64,000 nt of DNA, from contig SVFI01000006.1 of the NCBI GenBank assembly GCA_015056905.1, positions 61,711 to 125,710 of the forward strand, written 5' to 3'. Shown here piece by piece: positions 26,364 through 34,144 of this stretch (its first letter is position 1; every line of letters starts with the position of its first letter). The notes beneath the pieces are model-generated. The model did not search any database, had not been told where the DNA came from, and worked only from the letters and a program-made list of their open reading frames with translations. The translations under genes and the position numbers were made by a program. The stretch is from Lachnospiraceae bacterium. Lineage in GTDB: Bacteria > Bacillota > Clostridia > Lachnospirales > Lachnospiraceae.

Positions 26364-26458
26364 ATGAATATCCCTTTCTGAGAACAAAATTTCATATATA
26401 ATATAATTCAAAAACGTCTGTCACGCAATGTGTGTCGAGCAAAAAGATGAAAAAACAC

Positions 26459-26487
26459 TTTACTATTTTGGATGAAATGTTTATACT
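26459..26487 (+). promoter_or_regulatory. rho promoter
   Basis: TTTACT (26459-26464) and TATACT (26482-26487) with a 17-bp spacer leave a ~95-nt leader before rho, room for the leader autoregulation known for rho genes. Confidence 0.55.
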
Positions 26488-26589
26488 GAAAGCAGTGAAA
26501 ACAAATCATAAAGTTCAAAGGCAGTTCGAGAAAAATCCCAAACATGTAATTGAATAGGTAATTGAGAAGAACAGATAGGAGATTTTTGA

Positions 26590-27894
26590 ATGGATACAAG
26601 TATGAGAGAAAAATATGAATCCCTTGCGCTTACGGATTTAAAAGAGATTGCGAAGACAAGAGGAATCAAGGGCGTTACTGCAATGAAGAAGTCAGAAGTA
26701 GTGGAGGCAATGCTTGCGGAGGATGAAAAGAGCAAGATTGACCCGGAAAAACTCAGTTCTGACCTTGACAGCGGAATCGAAGTGGAAGGTATTCTGGAAG
26801 TTATGCCGGACGGTTACGGATTTATCCGAAGCGACAACTATCTTCCGGGTGAGAACGATGTGTATGTAGCACCGAGCCAGATTCGTAAGTTCTGTCTGAA
26901 AACAGGCGATATCATTGTCGGTAATACAAGAGTGAAAACACAGGGCGAGAAGTTCAGTGCTTTATTATATGTAAAGAAAATCAATGGACTTCATCCGTCA
27001 GAGCTTTCCAAGAGAACGCATTTTGAAGATATGACTCCGATTTTTCCGGATGAGAGACTTCGTTTGGAAACCGGGCGTTCTTCCGTGGCGATGCGTATTA
27101 TGGACCTGCTCAGCCCGGTCGGAAAGGGACAGCGTGGTATGATTGTGTCGCCTCCGAAAGCAGGTAAGACAACCTTATTAAAAGAAGTGGCACGTTCCAT
27201 CAAGGCAAATAATCCGGATATGCATTTGATTATTCTTTTGATTGACGAGCGTCCGGAGGAAGTGACGGACATCCGCGAAGCGATTGAAGGACCGAACGTT
27301 GAAGTTATCTACTCGACATTTGATGAGCTTCCGGAGCATCACAAGCGCGTGTCCGAGATGGTAATAGAGAGAGCAAAACGTCTCGTTGAGCTGAAGAAGG
27401 ATGTAACAATCCTGCTTGACAGCATCACACGTCTGACGCGTGCGTACAACCTTACGGTTCCGCCAAGTGGACGTACACTTTCCGGTGGTCTTGACCCGGC
27501 AGCACTTCATATGCCGAAGAGATTTTTCGGTGCAGCGCGTAACATGCGTGAGGGCGGAAGTCTTACGATTCTTGCGACAGCACTTGTCGATACGGGTTCT
27601 AAGATGGACGACGTAGTATACGAGGAGTTCAAGGGAACCGGTAACATGGAAATGGTACTTGACCGCAAACTTTCCGAGAAGAGAGTGTTCCCTGCTATTG
27701 ATATCCCGAAATCCGGTACGCGTAGAGAGGATTTGCTTCTTACCGAAGACGAATTACAGGCAGTCAGCATTATGCGACGTGCGCTTAACAGCATGAAGCC
27801 GGACGAGGCAGTTGAGAAGATTCTTGACATGTTTGTCCGCACGAAGACAAATGCAGAGTTTGTCAAGATGGTACAGAAGATTAAGTTCATTTAG
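26590..27894 (+). CDS. rho: Transcription termination factor Rho
   Basis: A 434-aa hexameric RNA helicase that ends transcription. The order is: N-terminal Rho-N SAP-like domain ([20 protein letters not shown]), cold-shock RNA-binding domain ([19 protein letters not shown]), and a RecA-type motor with Walker A PPKAGKT at 188-194, [13 protein letters not shown], and [11 protein letters not shown]. The Q-loop/R-loop region ([17 protein letters not shown]) is intact. No long N-terminal insertion is present, unlike some clostridial Rho proteins. First gene of the rho-rpmE-DUF1385-prmC-prfA block, though rpmE has its own promoter. Confidence 0.96.
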   Translation: MDTSMREKYESLALTDLKEIAKTRGIKGVTAMKKSEVVEAMLAEDEKSKIDPEKLSSDLDSGIEVEGILEVMPDGYGFIRSDNYLPGENDVYVAPSQIRKFCLKTGDIIVGNTRVKTQGEKFSALLYVKKINGLHPSELSKRTHFEDMTPIFPDERLRLETGRSSVAMRIMDLLSPVGKGQRGMIVSPPKAGKTTLLKEVARSIKANNPDMHLIILLIDERPEEVTDIREAIEGPNVEVIYSTFDELPEHHKRVSEMVIERAKRLVELKKDVTILLDSITRLTRAYNLTVPPSGRTLSGGLDPAALHMPKRFFGAARNMREGGSLTILATALVDTGSKMDDVVYEEFKGTGNMEMVLDRKLSEKRVFPAIDIPKSGTRREDLLLTEDELQAVSIMRRALNSMKPDEAVEKILDMFVRTKTNAEFVKMVQKIKFI

Positions 27895-27936
27895 GGACGG
27901 ATTAAAAATTGTACGAAAAAAATCTATAAAAAAGTC

Positions 27937-27965
27937 TTGCCATAGGCAAAACGCTGTGATACAAT
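27937..27965 (+). promoter_or_regulatory. rpmE promoter
   Basis: TTGCCA (27937-27942) and TACAAT (27960-27965) are 17 bp apart, about 55 bp before the rpmE start. Confidence 0.65.
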
Positions 27966-28027
27966 GTAAAAGCTGTTTATGTAAAGACGTAAAACGTAAA
28001 GATAATTCATATAGAGAGGTGAAAAAA

Positions 28028-28234
28028 ATGAAAGAAGGAATCCATCCAAATTATAATCAGGCAACTGTAACATGCAACTGTGGTAACACATTTGTGACAG
28101 GTTCTACAAAAGAATCTATCCACGTTGAAATCTGTTCAAAATGCCATTCATTCTACACAGGCCAGCAGAAATCAGCAAGAGCAGATGGACGTATTGATAA
28201 GTTCAATAAGAAATACGGCGTTGTTAGCAAATAA
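28028..28234 (+). CDS. rpmE: 50S ribosomal protein L31, zinc-binding type
   Basis: A 68-aa ribosomal protein. It starts [19 protein letters not shown] and retains the zinc ligands C16, C18, C36 and C39, so it is the C+ form (RpmE) rather than the zinc-free YtiA/RpmE2 form. The ATG at 28028 follows GAGAGGTG; the reading frame is open further upstream into rho but that is non-coding. A strong terminator follows at 28245. Confidence 0.97.
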   Translation: MKEGIHPNYNQATVTCNCGNTFVTGSTKESIHVEICSKCHSFYTGQQKSARADGRIDKFNKKYGVVSK

Positions 28235-28244
28235 TTTGACGAAA

Positions 28245-28278
28245 AAGGTTGAGATTTCTTATCTCAACCTTATTTTTT
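28245..28278 (+). terminator. Intrinsic terminator after rpmE
   Basis: AAGGTTGAGAT (28245-28255) pairs with ATCTCAACCTT (28261-28271) over a TTCTT loop and is followed by ATTTTTTTG. The 11-bp perfect stem makes rpmE monocistronic. Confidence 0.93.
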
Positions 28279-28316
28279 TGAAAATCGTTTAAATATCCAA
28301 GGAGCAAAGATACGAC

Positions 28317-29345
28317 ATGAGCAAGAAGGCAAGCGACCATTATTGCGGTATCGGCGGACAGGCTGTGCTTGAAGGCATCATGATGAAAAATAAAGATGTC
28401 TACGCGGTGGCAGTCCGTAAACCGGATGGCAAGATAGAAATCAAAAAAGATGAATATAAAAGTAAGGCAGATAAGAAATGGAAACAGGTTCCGTTTATCC
28501 GCGGTGTGTTTAATTTCGTGGATTCGCTAGTTCTTGGTATGAGCTGTCTGACCTATTCCGCTTCTTTTTATGAGGAAGAGGAGCAGGAAGAAGAGACTGC
28601 CCTTGACAAAGTAGGAAACAAGCTGTTCGGTGAGAAGGCAGAAGATGTCCTGATGGGACTAACGGTTGCATTTTCGATTGTTTTGGCAATCGGACTTTTT
28701 ATGGTGCTTCCGTATTTTCTTGCAGAGCTTCTTTCTAAGGTGGTAGCAAATGATACGTTGCTTGCGCTCTTTGAAGGTATCATCCGCTTACTTATTTTCC
28801 TTTTGTACGTTGTACTTATTTCACTTATGAAAGACATTCACAGAGTGTATCAGTACCACGGAGCAGAGCATAAATGCATTAACTGTCTGGAAAAAGGCAG
28901 AATTTTGACGGTTGAAAACGTAAAGAAAAGTTCAAGACAGCACAAACGCTGCGGAACAAGTTTTCTTTTGTTTGTTGTGTTTTTGAGTGTGATCCTTTTC
29001 TTTTTTATCCGCGTGGAACAGCCGGCACTTCGTCTGGTTGTCCGCCTGTTACTCGTTCCTGTGATTGCGGGAGTTTCTTATGAAATCATCCGTTTGGCAG
29101 GAAGAAGCAACAATATTTTTGTACGTATCATATCAGCACCGGGGCTTTGGCTCCAGAAGCTGACGACCAAAGAACCGGACGATGACATGATTGAGGTGGC
29201 GATTGCAGCTATCGAAGCGGTGTTTGACTGGAAGGAGTATTTCAAGACGGAGTTTGATTTCGATGTTGACGATGCGCAGGCGGTTTCCGAAAAATCGCAG
29301 GAAATTGCCGAGGAGCTGAAGGCAGAAGAGCAGGAAGATTCATGA
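28317..29345 (+). CDS. DUF1385 membrane protein
   Basis: A 342-aa protein of the DUF1385 family, conserved beside rpmE, prmC and prfA in many Bacillota. It opens with YCGIGGQAVLEGIMMKN, has four hydrophobic segments (~110-135, 145-170, 215-235, 240-260) and a central YQYHGAEHKCINCLEKG motif with His/Cys residues that could bind metal. The C-terminus is acidic. The function is unknown; the fixed location next to translation genes is the main clue. The stop overlaps prmC by 4 bp (ATGA). Confidence 0.88.
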   Translation: MSKKASDHYCGIGGQAVLEGIMMKNKDVYAVAVRKPDGKIEIKKDEYKSKADKKWKQVPFIRGVFNFVDSLVLGMSCLTYSASFYEEEEQEEETALDKVGNKLFGEKAEDVLMGLTVAFSIVLAIGLFMVLPYFLAELLSKVVANDTLLALFEGIIRLLIFLLYVVLISLMKDIHRVYQYHGAEHKCINCLEKGRILTVENVKKSSRQHKRCGTSFLLFVVFLSVILFFFIRVEQPALRLVVRLLLVPVIAGVSYEIIRLAGRSNNIFVRIISAPGLWLQKLTTKEPDDDMIEVAIAAIEAVFDWKEYFKTEFDFDVDDAQAVSEKSQEIAEELKAEEQEDS

Positions 29346-30187
29346 GATACGCCGATTTATACGCGCAGGGAAAAGCGTTATTAGAAAAAGCAGAAATAGA
29401 AGAAGCAGCGCTCGATGCCAGACTTCTTCTTGAACATGTATGTGAGACGGACAGGACGACGCTTTTTGCCCATCCGGAAAAAGAAGTTACCGCTGAGCAA
29501 CAGAAATGCTATGAGGAACTTATCGCAAAGCGAAGTGAGCACATTCCGCTCCAGCACTTGACTGGGCAGCAGGATTTCATGGGACTTACCTTTGGGGTGA
29601 ACGAGCATGTACTCATCCCGAGGCAGGATACGGAGATTCTCGTTGAGGAAGTGATGCGCGATTTACATGATGGCGTGAACATTCTGGATATGTGTACCGG
29701 TTCCGGATGCATATTATTGAGTCTTTTGCATTATTCCAATGACACCACCGGAGTCGGGGTAGATTTGTCGGAGGAGGCGCTTAAGGTAGCACAGGCTAAT
29801 GCCGAAAGGTTAGGGAAAGAATCGCGTGTGCGCTTTGTGCAGAGCAATTTGTTTGAGGCACTCGATGAGCAGTTTGACATCATCGTATCCAACCCGCCGT
29901 ACATCCGGACAGATGTCATCGAGATGCTGATGCCGGAGGTAAGAGACCACGATCCGCGCATGGCACTTGACGGAATGGCGGACGGATTGTTTTTTTATCG
30001 CAAGATTATTGATGAAGCAGGAAATTACTTAAAGAGAGGCGGACAGCTTTTCTTTGAGATTGGCCATGACCAGGCAGAGGAAGTATCCACCCTTATGCGT
30101 GAGCATGGATATAAAGAGATTGAAGTAAAAAAAGATTATGCCGGGCTCGACCGCGTCGTGTACGGTACATTCTTGGGAGGAGTTTAA
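29342..30187 (+). CDS. prmC: Peptide chain release factor N5-glutamine methyltransferase
   Basis: A 281-aa SAM-dependent methyltransferase that methylates the GGQ glutamine of release factors. An N-terminal helical domain precedes the Rossmann core with [10 protein letters not shown] (SAM loop) and the catalytic NPPY motif at residues 184-187. It is coupled to DUF1385 upstream and to prfA, its substrate's gene, which begins 1 bp after its stop. Confidence 0.95.
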   Translation: MRYADLYAQGKALLEKAEIEEAALDARLLLEHVCETDRTTLFAHPEKEVTAEQQKCYEELIAKRSEHIPLQHLTGQQDFMGLTFGVNEHVLIPRQDTEILVEEVMRDLHDGVNILDMCTGSGCILLSLLHYSNDTTGVGVDLSEEALKVAQANAERLGKESRVRFVQSNLFEALDEQFDIIVSNPPYIRTDVIEMLMPEVRDHDPRMALDGMADGLFFYRKIIDEAGNYLKRGGQLFFEIGHDQAEEVSTLMREHGYKEIEVKKDYAGLDRVVYGTFLGGV

Positions 30188-30188
30188 G

Positions 30189-31262
30189 ATGTTTGATAAA
30201 CTGGAAGATTTAGTACATCGCTTTGAGGACATAATGTTCGAGCTCAGCTCACCGGGCATCGCAGACGACCAGAAACGTTTCCGCTCCCTGATGAAAGAGC
30301 AGAGCGATTTGACACCGATTGTCGAGGCGTACAAAGAATATAAGGGCTGCAAGGAAACGATTGAGGACAGTCTTTCCATGCTGGAAGAAGAGTCCGATGA
30401 AGATATGCGCGAAATGCTCAAGGAAGAATTAAACGATGCAAAGAAGCGTGTGGAAGAGCTGGAAAACGAGCTCAAAATCCTTCTCCTTCCAAAAGACCCG
30501 AACGATGACAAAAACGTTATCGTGGAAATTCGTGCCGGTGCAGGTGGAGACGAAGCAGCACTCTTCGCAGCAGAAATCTACCGTATGTACGTGCACTATG
30601 CAGAAGGCAGACGCTGGAAAGTGGAAACAATGGAAATGGAAGAAATCGGAATCGGCGGTATGAAGTCCGTTACATTCATGGTAACCGGTCAGGGCGCTTA
30701 TTCTGTTCTCAAATATGAGTCCGGTGTGCACCGCGTGCAGCGTGTTCCTGAGACAGAATCCGGCGGACGTATCCACACCTCCACCATTACAGTTGCTGTG
30801 ATGCCTGAGGCAGAGGAAGTGGACGTTGTCATCGATGAAAAAGATATCCGTATCGACGTATGTCGAGCTTCCGGATCCGGTGGACAGTGTGTCAACACAA
30901 CTGACTCCGCGGTTCGACTGACTCATATGCCGACAGGTATCGTGATTTACAGCCAGACCGAAAAGTCACAGATTCAGAACAAAGCAAAAGCGTATGCACT
31001 CCTGCGTACTAAGCTCTACGATTTAGAGCAGCAGAAAGCTCACGACGCCGAAGCGGAGCTGCGCCGCAGCCAGGTCGGAACCGGTGACCGTTCTGAAAAG
31101 ATCAGAACCTACAACTTCCCGCAGGGCCGTGTGACAGACCACCGCATCAACCTGACTCTTTATAAACTGGATAAAATTATGAATGGTGATATTCAGGAAA
31201 TTATTGATGCTTGCATTGCAGCGGACCAGGCGGCGAAACTTTTAAAGATGAATGAGAACTAA
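30189..31262 (+). CDS. prfA: Peptide chain release factor 1
   Basis: A 357-aa release factor reading UAA and UAG. The GGQ hydrolysis motif is at residues 231-233 ([17 protein letters not shown]), and the RF1 codon-recognition region lies before the [14 protein letters not shown] segment of domain 2. The ATG at 30189 follows GGGAGGAG inside the end of prmC; an upstream in-frame ATG at 30138 lies within prmC and lacks a site. The block ends with a strong terminator. Confidence 0.96.
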   Translation: MFDKLEDLVHRFEDIMFELSSPGIADDQKRFRSLMKEQSDLTPIVEAYKEYKGCKETIEDSLSMLEEESDEDMREMLKEELNDAKKRVEELENELKILLLPKDPNDDKNVIVEIRAGAGGDEAALFAAEIYRMYVHYAEGRRWKVETMEMEEIGIGGMKSVTFMVTGQGAYSVLKYESGVHRVQRVPETESGGRIHTSTITVAVMPEAEEVDVVIDEKDIRIDVCRASGSGGQCVNTTDSAVRLTHMPTGIVIYSQTEKSQIQNKAKAYALLRTKLYDLEQQKAHDAEAELRRSQVGTGDRSEKIRTYNFPQGRVTDHRINLTLYKLDKIMNGDIQEIIDACIAADQAAKLLKMNEN

Positions 31263-31267
31263 TTTGA

Positions 31268-31294
31268 AGGACGACACGAGGTGTCGTCCTTTTT
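31268..31294 (+). terminator. Intrinsic terminator after prfA
   Basis: AGGACGACAC (31268-31277) and GTGTCGTCCT (31281-31290) form a 10-bp stem with a GAG loop and end in TTTTT. It marks the left edge of the AT-rich accessory island. Confidence 0.95.
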
Positions 31295-31300
31295 GCGAGT

Positions 31301-31335
31301 GTAGTTGCGGAAACGGGTGGAAGAATTTATAATAA
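31301..31335. repeat. Dispersed ~30-bp repeat, left copy
   Basis: The sequence GTTGCGGAAA-C-GGGTGGA-A-GAATTTATAAT begins a few bases after the prfA terminator. A near-identical copy (two substitutions) lies at 36799-36828. Both copies can be read in frame as VAE-x-GG-x-IYN, but the extents differ, so coding is doubtful. The copies may mark ends of inserted segments; that is speculation. Confidence 0.6.
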
Positions 31336-31386
31336 TGATATCATTTTGAAGTTTGCGGAGTAACCGGTGCTTGGTTTTGTGTGAGT

Positions 31387-31600
31387 TAGGATAAATTTGA
31401 TGATTTTTGGATTTTTATCCTAGAAAAACCACAGTTTTTTGATAGGACTATTTGAGACATAAGGGCGAAGTAGGATAAGATTTAGACTTTTAAGAGATTT
31501 ATCCTATATTTTAGCTGAGAAATTAATTTTATGAGATATTTTCTTTTGGTTACATAGAGAAAGCTAGGATAAATTGTCGTGATTTTATGTTTTTATCTTA
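31387..31600. repeat. Array of three 36-bp hairpins, TAGGATAAA arms
   Basis: TAGGATAAA faces TTTATCCTA across 18 bases at 31387-31422, again at 31471-31506 (outer eight bases perfect), and at 31565-31600 with right arm TTTATCTTA. Each unit is exactly 36 bp and the loops differ. The design (three units, fixed length, conserved arms, free loops) copies that of the CGGGGTAT arrays but with different arm sequence. No ORF is convincing in 31296-32262, which otherwise holds this array and the repeats described next. Confidence 0.85.
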
Positions 31601-31699
31601 CGAAAGGTTTACATAAAATAACCATGACGCATTTTTTAACATAAATTGTTTTGCAAATTGGTCCGCTTAGATGTTTCCGGGCTCATTACAAAGTACAAA

Positions 31700-31726
31700 C
31701 TTTCAGTCTTGCGGAGAGATTGAAAG
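31700..31726. repeat. Conserved hairpin repeat, copy 1
   Basis: CTTTCAGTCT, loop TGCGGAG, AGATTGAAAG: a 10-bp stem with one G-U pair. It is preceded by CATTACAAAGTACAAA and followed by a GCGATTATTTGAAG flank shared with copy 2. No T-run follows, so it is not a standard terminator. Confidence 0.8.
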
Positions 31727-31744
31727 CATGCGATTATTTGAAGG

Positions 31745-32181
31745 TTCTGTTGTCTTTTGGGCGGATATAATATAGTCTTTGGGGATTTCTATATGTTGGA
31801 ATTAGTTTAAAAATTCAGGTTAGACGTATAGCATGGGAATTTTAAGAGTTGATATATGCTAAGAAAATTTAGAAAAATAAAGAGACGACAGATATAAGTC
31901 AGAGTATGAGGCAATATATATGCCCGCTGGGAACATCTGTTTTAAGGAAAATAGCGGTTTGAACAAAGACGCGAACGCTTTTGTTGTATTTTTCCGAAAC
32001 TCGACAGATAGATGTGTCAAACATCAAAATATATCGGTTGCAATTAGGAAGTGAGCGAAAATTGAAACGGATAGGACAAGCTATTTGTGAAGAACTATAT
32101 GTTGCGAACACAAATTTATCTGTCTATGAGCTGGCTCCTGGCGGTCAATCGGCTCAGCTGCCATGCCTCATTACAAAGCAC
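31745..32181. repeat. ~437-bp repeat, copy A (candidate structured RNA)
   Basis: This stretch is about 90% identical by eye to 39513-39952. Differences include small indels that shift any reading frame between copies, so shared coding is unlikely. Pairing is kept: TAGCAT with ATGCTA (31828-31860 region) becomes TAGCAT with ATGCTG in copy B, a G-U pair, and CCGCT with AGCGG is intact in both. A TATAAT-like box sits near its left end (31766-31771). Copy A is flanked by hairpin repeats 1 and 2. I do not recognise an RNA family. Confidence 0.7.
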
Positions 32182-32184
32182 AAA

Positions 32185-32211
32185 CTTTCAGTCTTACGGA
32201 GAGGCTGAAAG
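32185..32211. repeat. Conserved hairpin repeat, copy 2
   Basis: CTTTCAGTCT, loop TACGGAG, AGGCTGAAAG. The stem change relative to copy 1 again preserves pairing through a U-G. It follows copy A of the long repeat after CATTACAAAGCACAAA and precedes the small membrane-protein gene. Confidence 0.8.
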
Positions 32212-32262
32212 CACGCGATTATTTGAAGTTTACAAATTGTAAAGAGATTGGGAGAATGGCAC

Positions 32263-32541
32263 ATGAAAAATACGAGCAGTATGATGAGTAAGGTATTTAA
32301 AGCATCGATTCTAATTTATCCGATTACTTTTTTAATAGCTTTATTTTGTGGTATGGTGATAGGTATAGATTCCGGATGGGCTATGCCGGCTATGAGTAAT
32401 CATGAAATAATGTATGGCTGGGAAGCTATTGCGAGCTATATGATTTTGATTGTATGGCGATTCTTTATAATTTATGTACTCATTTTAATTTTTCAGGTGA
32501 GTTATATTGCTGTTAGAATAATTTCAAAGATAAGAATGTGA
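32263..32541 (+). CDS. Small membrane protein, unknown
   Basis: A 92-aa hydrophobic protein with two clear transmembrane segments (~14-34 and ~56-80) separated by a short loop containing DSGWAMPAMSNHE, and a basic C-terminus. The ATG at 32263 is 7 nt after GGGAGA; a TTG at 32248 opens the frame but overlaps that site. I do not recognise the family. AT-rich like the rest of the island; it precedes a GNAT gene by 68 bp. Confidence 0.6.
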   Translation: MKNTSSMMSKVFKASILIYPITFLIALFCGMVIGIDSGWAMPAMSNHEIMYGWEAIASYMILIVWRFFIIYVLILIFQVSYIAVRIISKIRM

Positions 32542-32609
32542 AACGTTCAGTCTATCAGGGCAACAAATATGTGATGGCGTTATAATGAATTTGCAGGGAG
32601 GATGGCGTT

Positions 32610-33074
32610 ATGGATATCAAAATCAGAGACGTAGTAATTGAAGATTATGATGGGATATATCAACTTTGGGACAGCACAGAGCAATCAAGGCGTGCAATGA
32701 ATCCGGTGGACGATAGTCGAGAGGGCATTGAACGATACTTGAAACGTAATCCGACAACTTGTTTTTTGGCATATACGAATGATGATAATAGAGAGAAGAT
32801 CGTTGGTGTAATACTTACAGGCCATGATGGTAGACGGGCGATTGTGCATCATTTGTGCGTTGATCCGAATTTTCGCCGTCAAGGAGTAGCACATATGCTT
32901 GTTCAGAGAGCAGAAGAAGCCCTGCGCAAAGAAGGTATTACTAAAGTATTCGGGCTGGTTTTCAAAGATAACGATGTGGCAAATAATTTTTGGGAAGAAC
33001 AAGGATATGCACTTCGTACGAACTTGAATTACCGTAATAAGAGCTTAAACGAACACGTCCCCCAAGGTGAATAA
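32610..33074 (+). CDS. GNAT-family N-acetyltransferase
   Basis: A 154-aa acetyltransferase. The acetyl-CoA motif A is clear: IVHHLCVDPNFRRQGVAHML (R-R-x-G-x-A pattern) near residues 88-107, followed by KVFGLVFKDNDVANNFWEEQ and GY. It is closest in style to RimI-like amine acetyltransferases; the substrate cannot be told from sequence. GGGAGG precedes the ATG. It lies between the small membrane gene and the first toxin-antitoxin module. Confidence 0.88.
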   Translation: MDIKIRDVVIEDYDGIYQLWDSTEQSRRAMNPVDDSREGIERYLKRNPTTCFLAYTNDDNREKIVGVILTGHDGRRAIVHHLCVDPNFRRQGVAHMLVQRAEEALRKEGITKVFGLVFKDNDVANNFWEEQGYALRTNLNYRNKSLNEHVPQGE

Positions 33075-33121
33075 TCTTAGTCATCAACTTTTAATTTCAC
33101 GATATGAATTTGAAAAAATTG

Positions 33122-33262
33122 TTGTAATATCTTCAATCCTTGCTATAATGAAATCATAAAAGGCAATCGCCATTTATGCCCCTTCGGGGTACAGAGTGGT
33201 TGACCTAGTTTAGAAGAACAAAACCTCCCCTAACTGGCCAAAGTACAGGGGAGGTTTTGTTA
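33122..33262 (+). ncRNA. Type I antitoxin RNA, module 1
   Basis: A promoter TTGTAA (33122-33127), 16 bp, TG-C-TATAAT (33141-33149, extended -10) should start an RNA near 33156. It contains CCCC-TTC-GGGG (a UUCG-capped hairpin), the word GTGGTTGACCT (33196-33206), and ends at the terminator AAAACCTCCCC/GGGGAGGTTTT (33220-33258). The RNA converges on the toxin gene on the other strand, and the two would overlap at this shared terminator, as in the txpA/RatA and bsrG/SR4 systems. Confidence 0.7.
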
Positions 33263-33572
33263 TGTTAGTGACAAATCAAATAAATGAATGTCAGTAAAGC
33301 TAAGAGAAACATCCCAAAAGACATTAAGTCTCTGAAGTCAAATTTCTTCATAAGCATCACCTCCATTCTATGTAGAATGAAGGTCAACCACCCTGTAACA
33401 CGATTGCCGGTAGCAAAGTTGCTACTGAGATAATTATATATTTGGCAGTTGCCAAAATCTATTGTACAAAACCACGAAAAAATCCAGTGTTAGGACAAAG
33501 AACAGAGTTCAAATTCAGGAAACATAAGAGGTTCAAGGTGTTAAAGGAGTTCTTGAAATAAGATATGAAAAA
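33141..33572. repeat. 432-bp duplicated toxin-antitoxin module, copy 1
   Basis: The block from TGCTATAAT to GATATGAAAAA is repeated at 36243-36673 with very few changes outside the terminator and the ~18 bases before it. Copies are in direct orientation and flank the NACHT gene. Recombination between them would delete or circularise the 2.7 kb in between along with one copy. Confidence 0.93.
33265..33351 (-). CDS. Holin-like type I toxin peptide, module 1
   Basis: A 28-aa peptide on the minus strand: MKKFDFRDLM followed by a single hydrophobic helix with SFGMFLLALLTFIYLI and a short CH tail. This is the putative holin-like toxin (Hol_Tox) pattern of membrane-depolarising type I toxins. GGAGGTGA lies 5 nt before the ATG. 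Coding is supported by the second copy, where the only difference within the gene is synonymous (GGG to GGT, Gly). A perfect palindrome TTTGGCAGTTGCCAAA (33441-33456) and an upstream TATAAT on the minus strand (33433-33438) suggest a controlled promoter; the -35 box is weak. Too short for ordinary gene callers. Confidence 0.85.
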   Translation of the reverse strand: MKKFDFRDLMSFGMFLLALLTFIYLICH

Positions 33573-33639
33573 TGACTTGTCAGATAAAGACTCATGCTAA
33601 CAGACCACACACTTTAAGACAAAGGAGGTGTGGTATTAG

Positions 33640-33777
33640 ATGAAATCCGGCAAATCAGGTAAGTCGTTCATTTCAGATGAAACAAAAATCCAAGTGCTTC
33701 TGAGAAAACAGTATGAGGAGTAGATGTTTAGCAATGATGAGTATGTCGCTACTGTAATGTTGGTAAACGAAAAATAA
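33640..33777 (+). pseudogene. Broken small gene with internal amber codon (possible SHOCT-like)
   Basis: A strong AAAGGAGG site is followed at ATG 33640 by a 27-codon frame ending RKQYEE-TAG, and the same frame restarts at once with ATG 33724 for 17 more codons (MFSNDEYVATVMLVNEK). Read through, the 45-codon peptide resembles a short SHOCT-type helical module. The ribosome binding site sits in the loop of a hairpin ACCACAC/GTGTGGT (33604-33634). It could be a decayed gene or two tiny peptides. The remaining sequence to 33983 shows only a small hairpin AGCTAG/CTAGCT (33821-33838). Confidence 0.35.
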
Positions 33778-33983
33778 TCCGACCAAAAGAAAGTGGTAGT
33801 GCCAAAGATGTGTAGCATACAGCTAGGAAAAACTAGCTACTCGTTCTGAGATAGATCAGGCGGTGAAGTTGCCTAAGATAAATAAGAACTAGATTAGACG
33901 GGGATAAGGTAAGCTACTTCTTATGTGGAGATTTATAGTGAATTAAAATGTGGGAAGAGGGCGAAAGTGGAGAAATATGTAAC

Positions 33984-34100
33984 TTGAAAGAGTTGTAAAT
34001 ATATGGTATGCTTAAAAATAATGAGGGGAGGGGTGTTATGAAGAATACAGTTTAATTATTGAATTTTGATACTGATAGTTGGGATAACTATCAGTTTTTT
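33984..34100 (+). promoter_or_regulatory. Promoter, five-codon leader ORF and terminator before the NACHT gene
   Basis: TTGAAA (33984-33989), 17 bp, TATGCT (34007-34012) form a promoter. The leader has GGGGAGGGG followed by a minicistron ATG-AAG-AAT-ACA-GTT-TAA (34038-34055). Fifteen bases later comes an intrinsic terminator: ACTGATAGTT (34071-34080), GGGAT loop, AACTATCAGT (34086-34095), TTTTTT. The NACHT gene starts 45 bp beyond. Transcription reaching that gene must therefore pass the terminator, so ribosome-linked attenuation is plausible. I could not find a clear alternative antiterminator helix by eye. Confidence 0.6.
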
Positions 34101-34144
34101 GTTGGTACATGTAGTATTAAAAATATTTGTAAGGGAGAAAATAG

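Noticed and set aside
27812..28027. N-terminal extension of L31 in the long open frame
   Set aside because: The extension overlaps the end of rho and the rpmE promoter; ATG 28028 has the ribosome binding site and the conserved N-terminus.
31387..31600. CRISPR or tandem iteron array
   Set aside because: Units face each other as hairpins and lie 84-94 bp apart; no replication or Cas gene is nearby.
31981..32208. 75-aa ORF within repeat copy A
   Set aside because: The corresponding part of copy B has indels and a different frame, so protein coding is not conserved.
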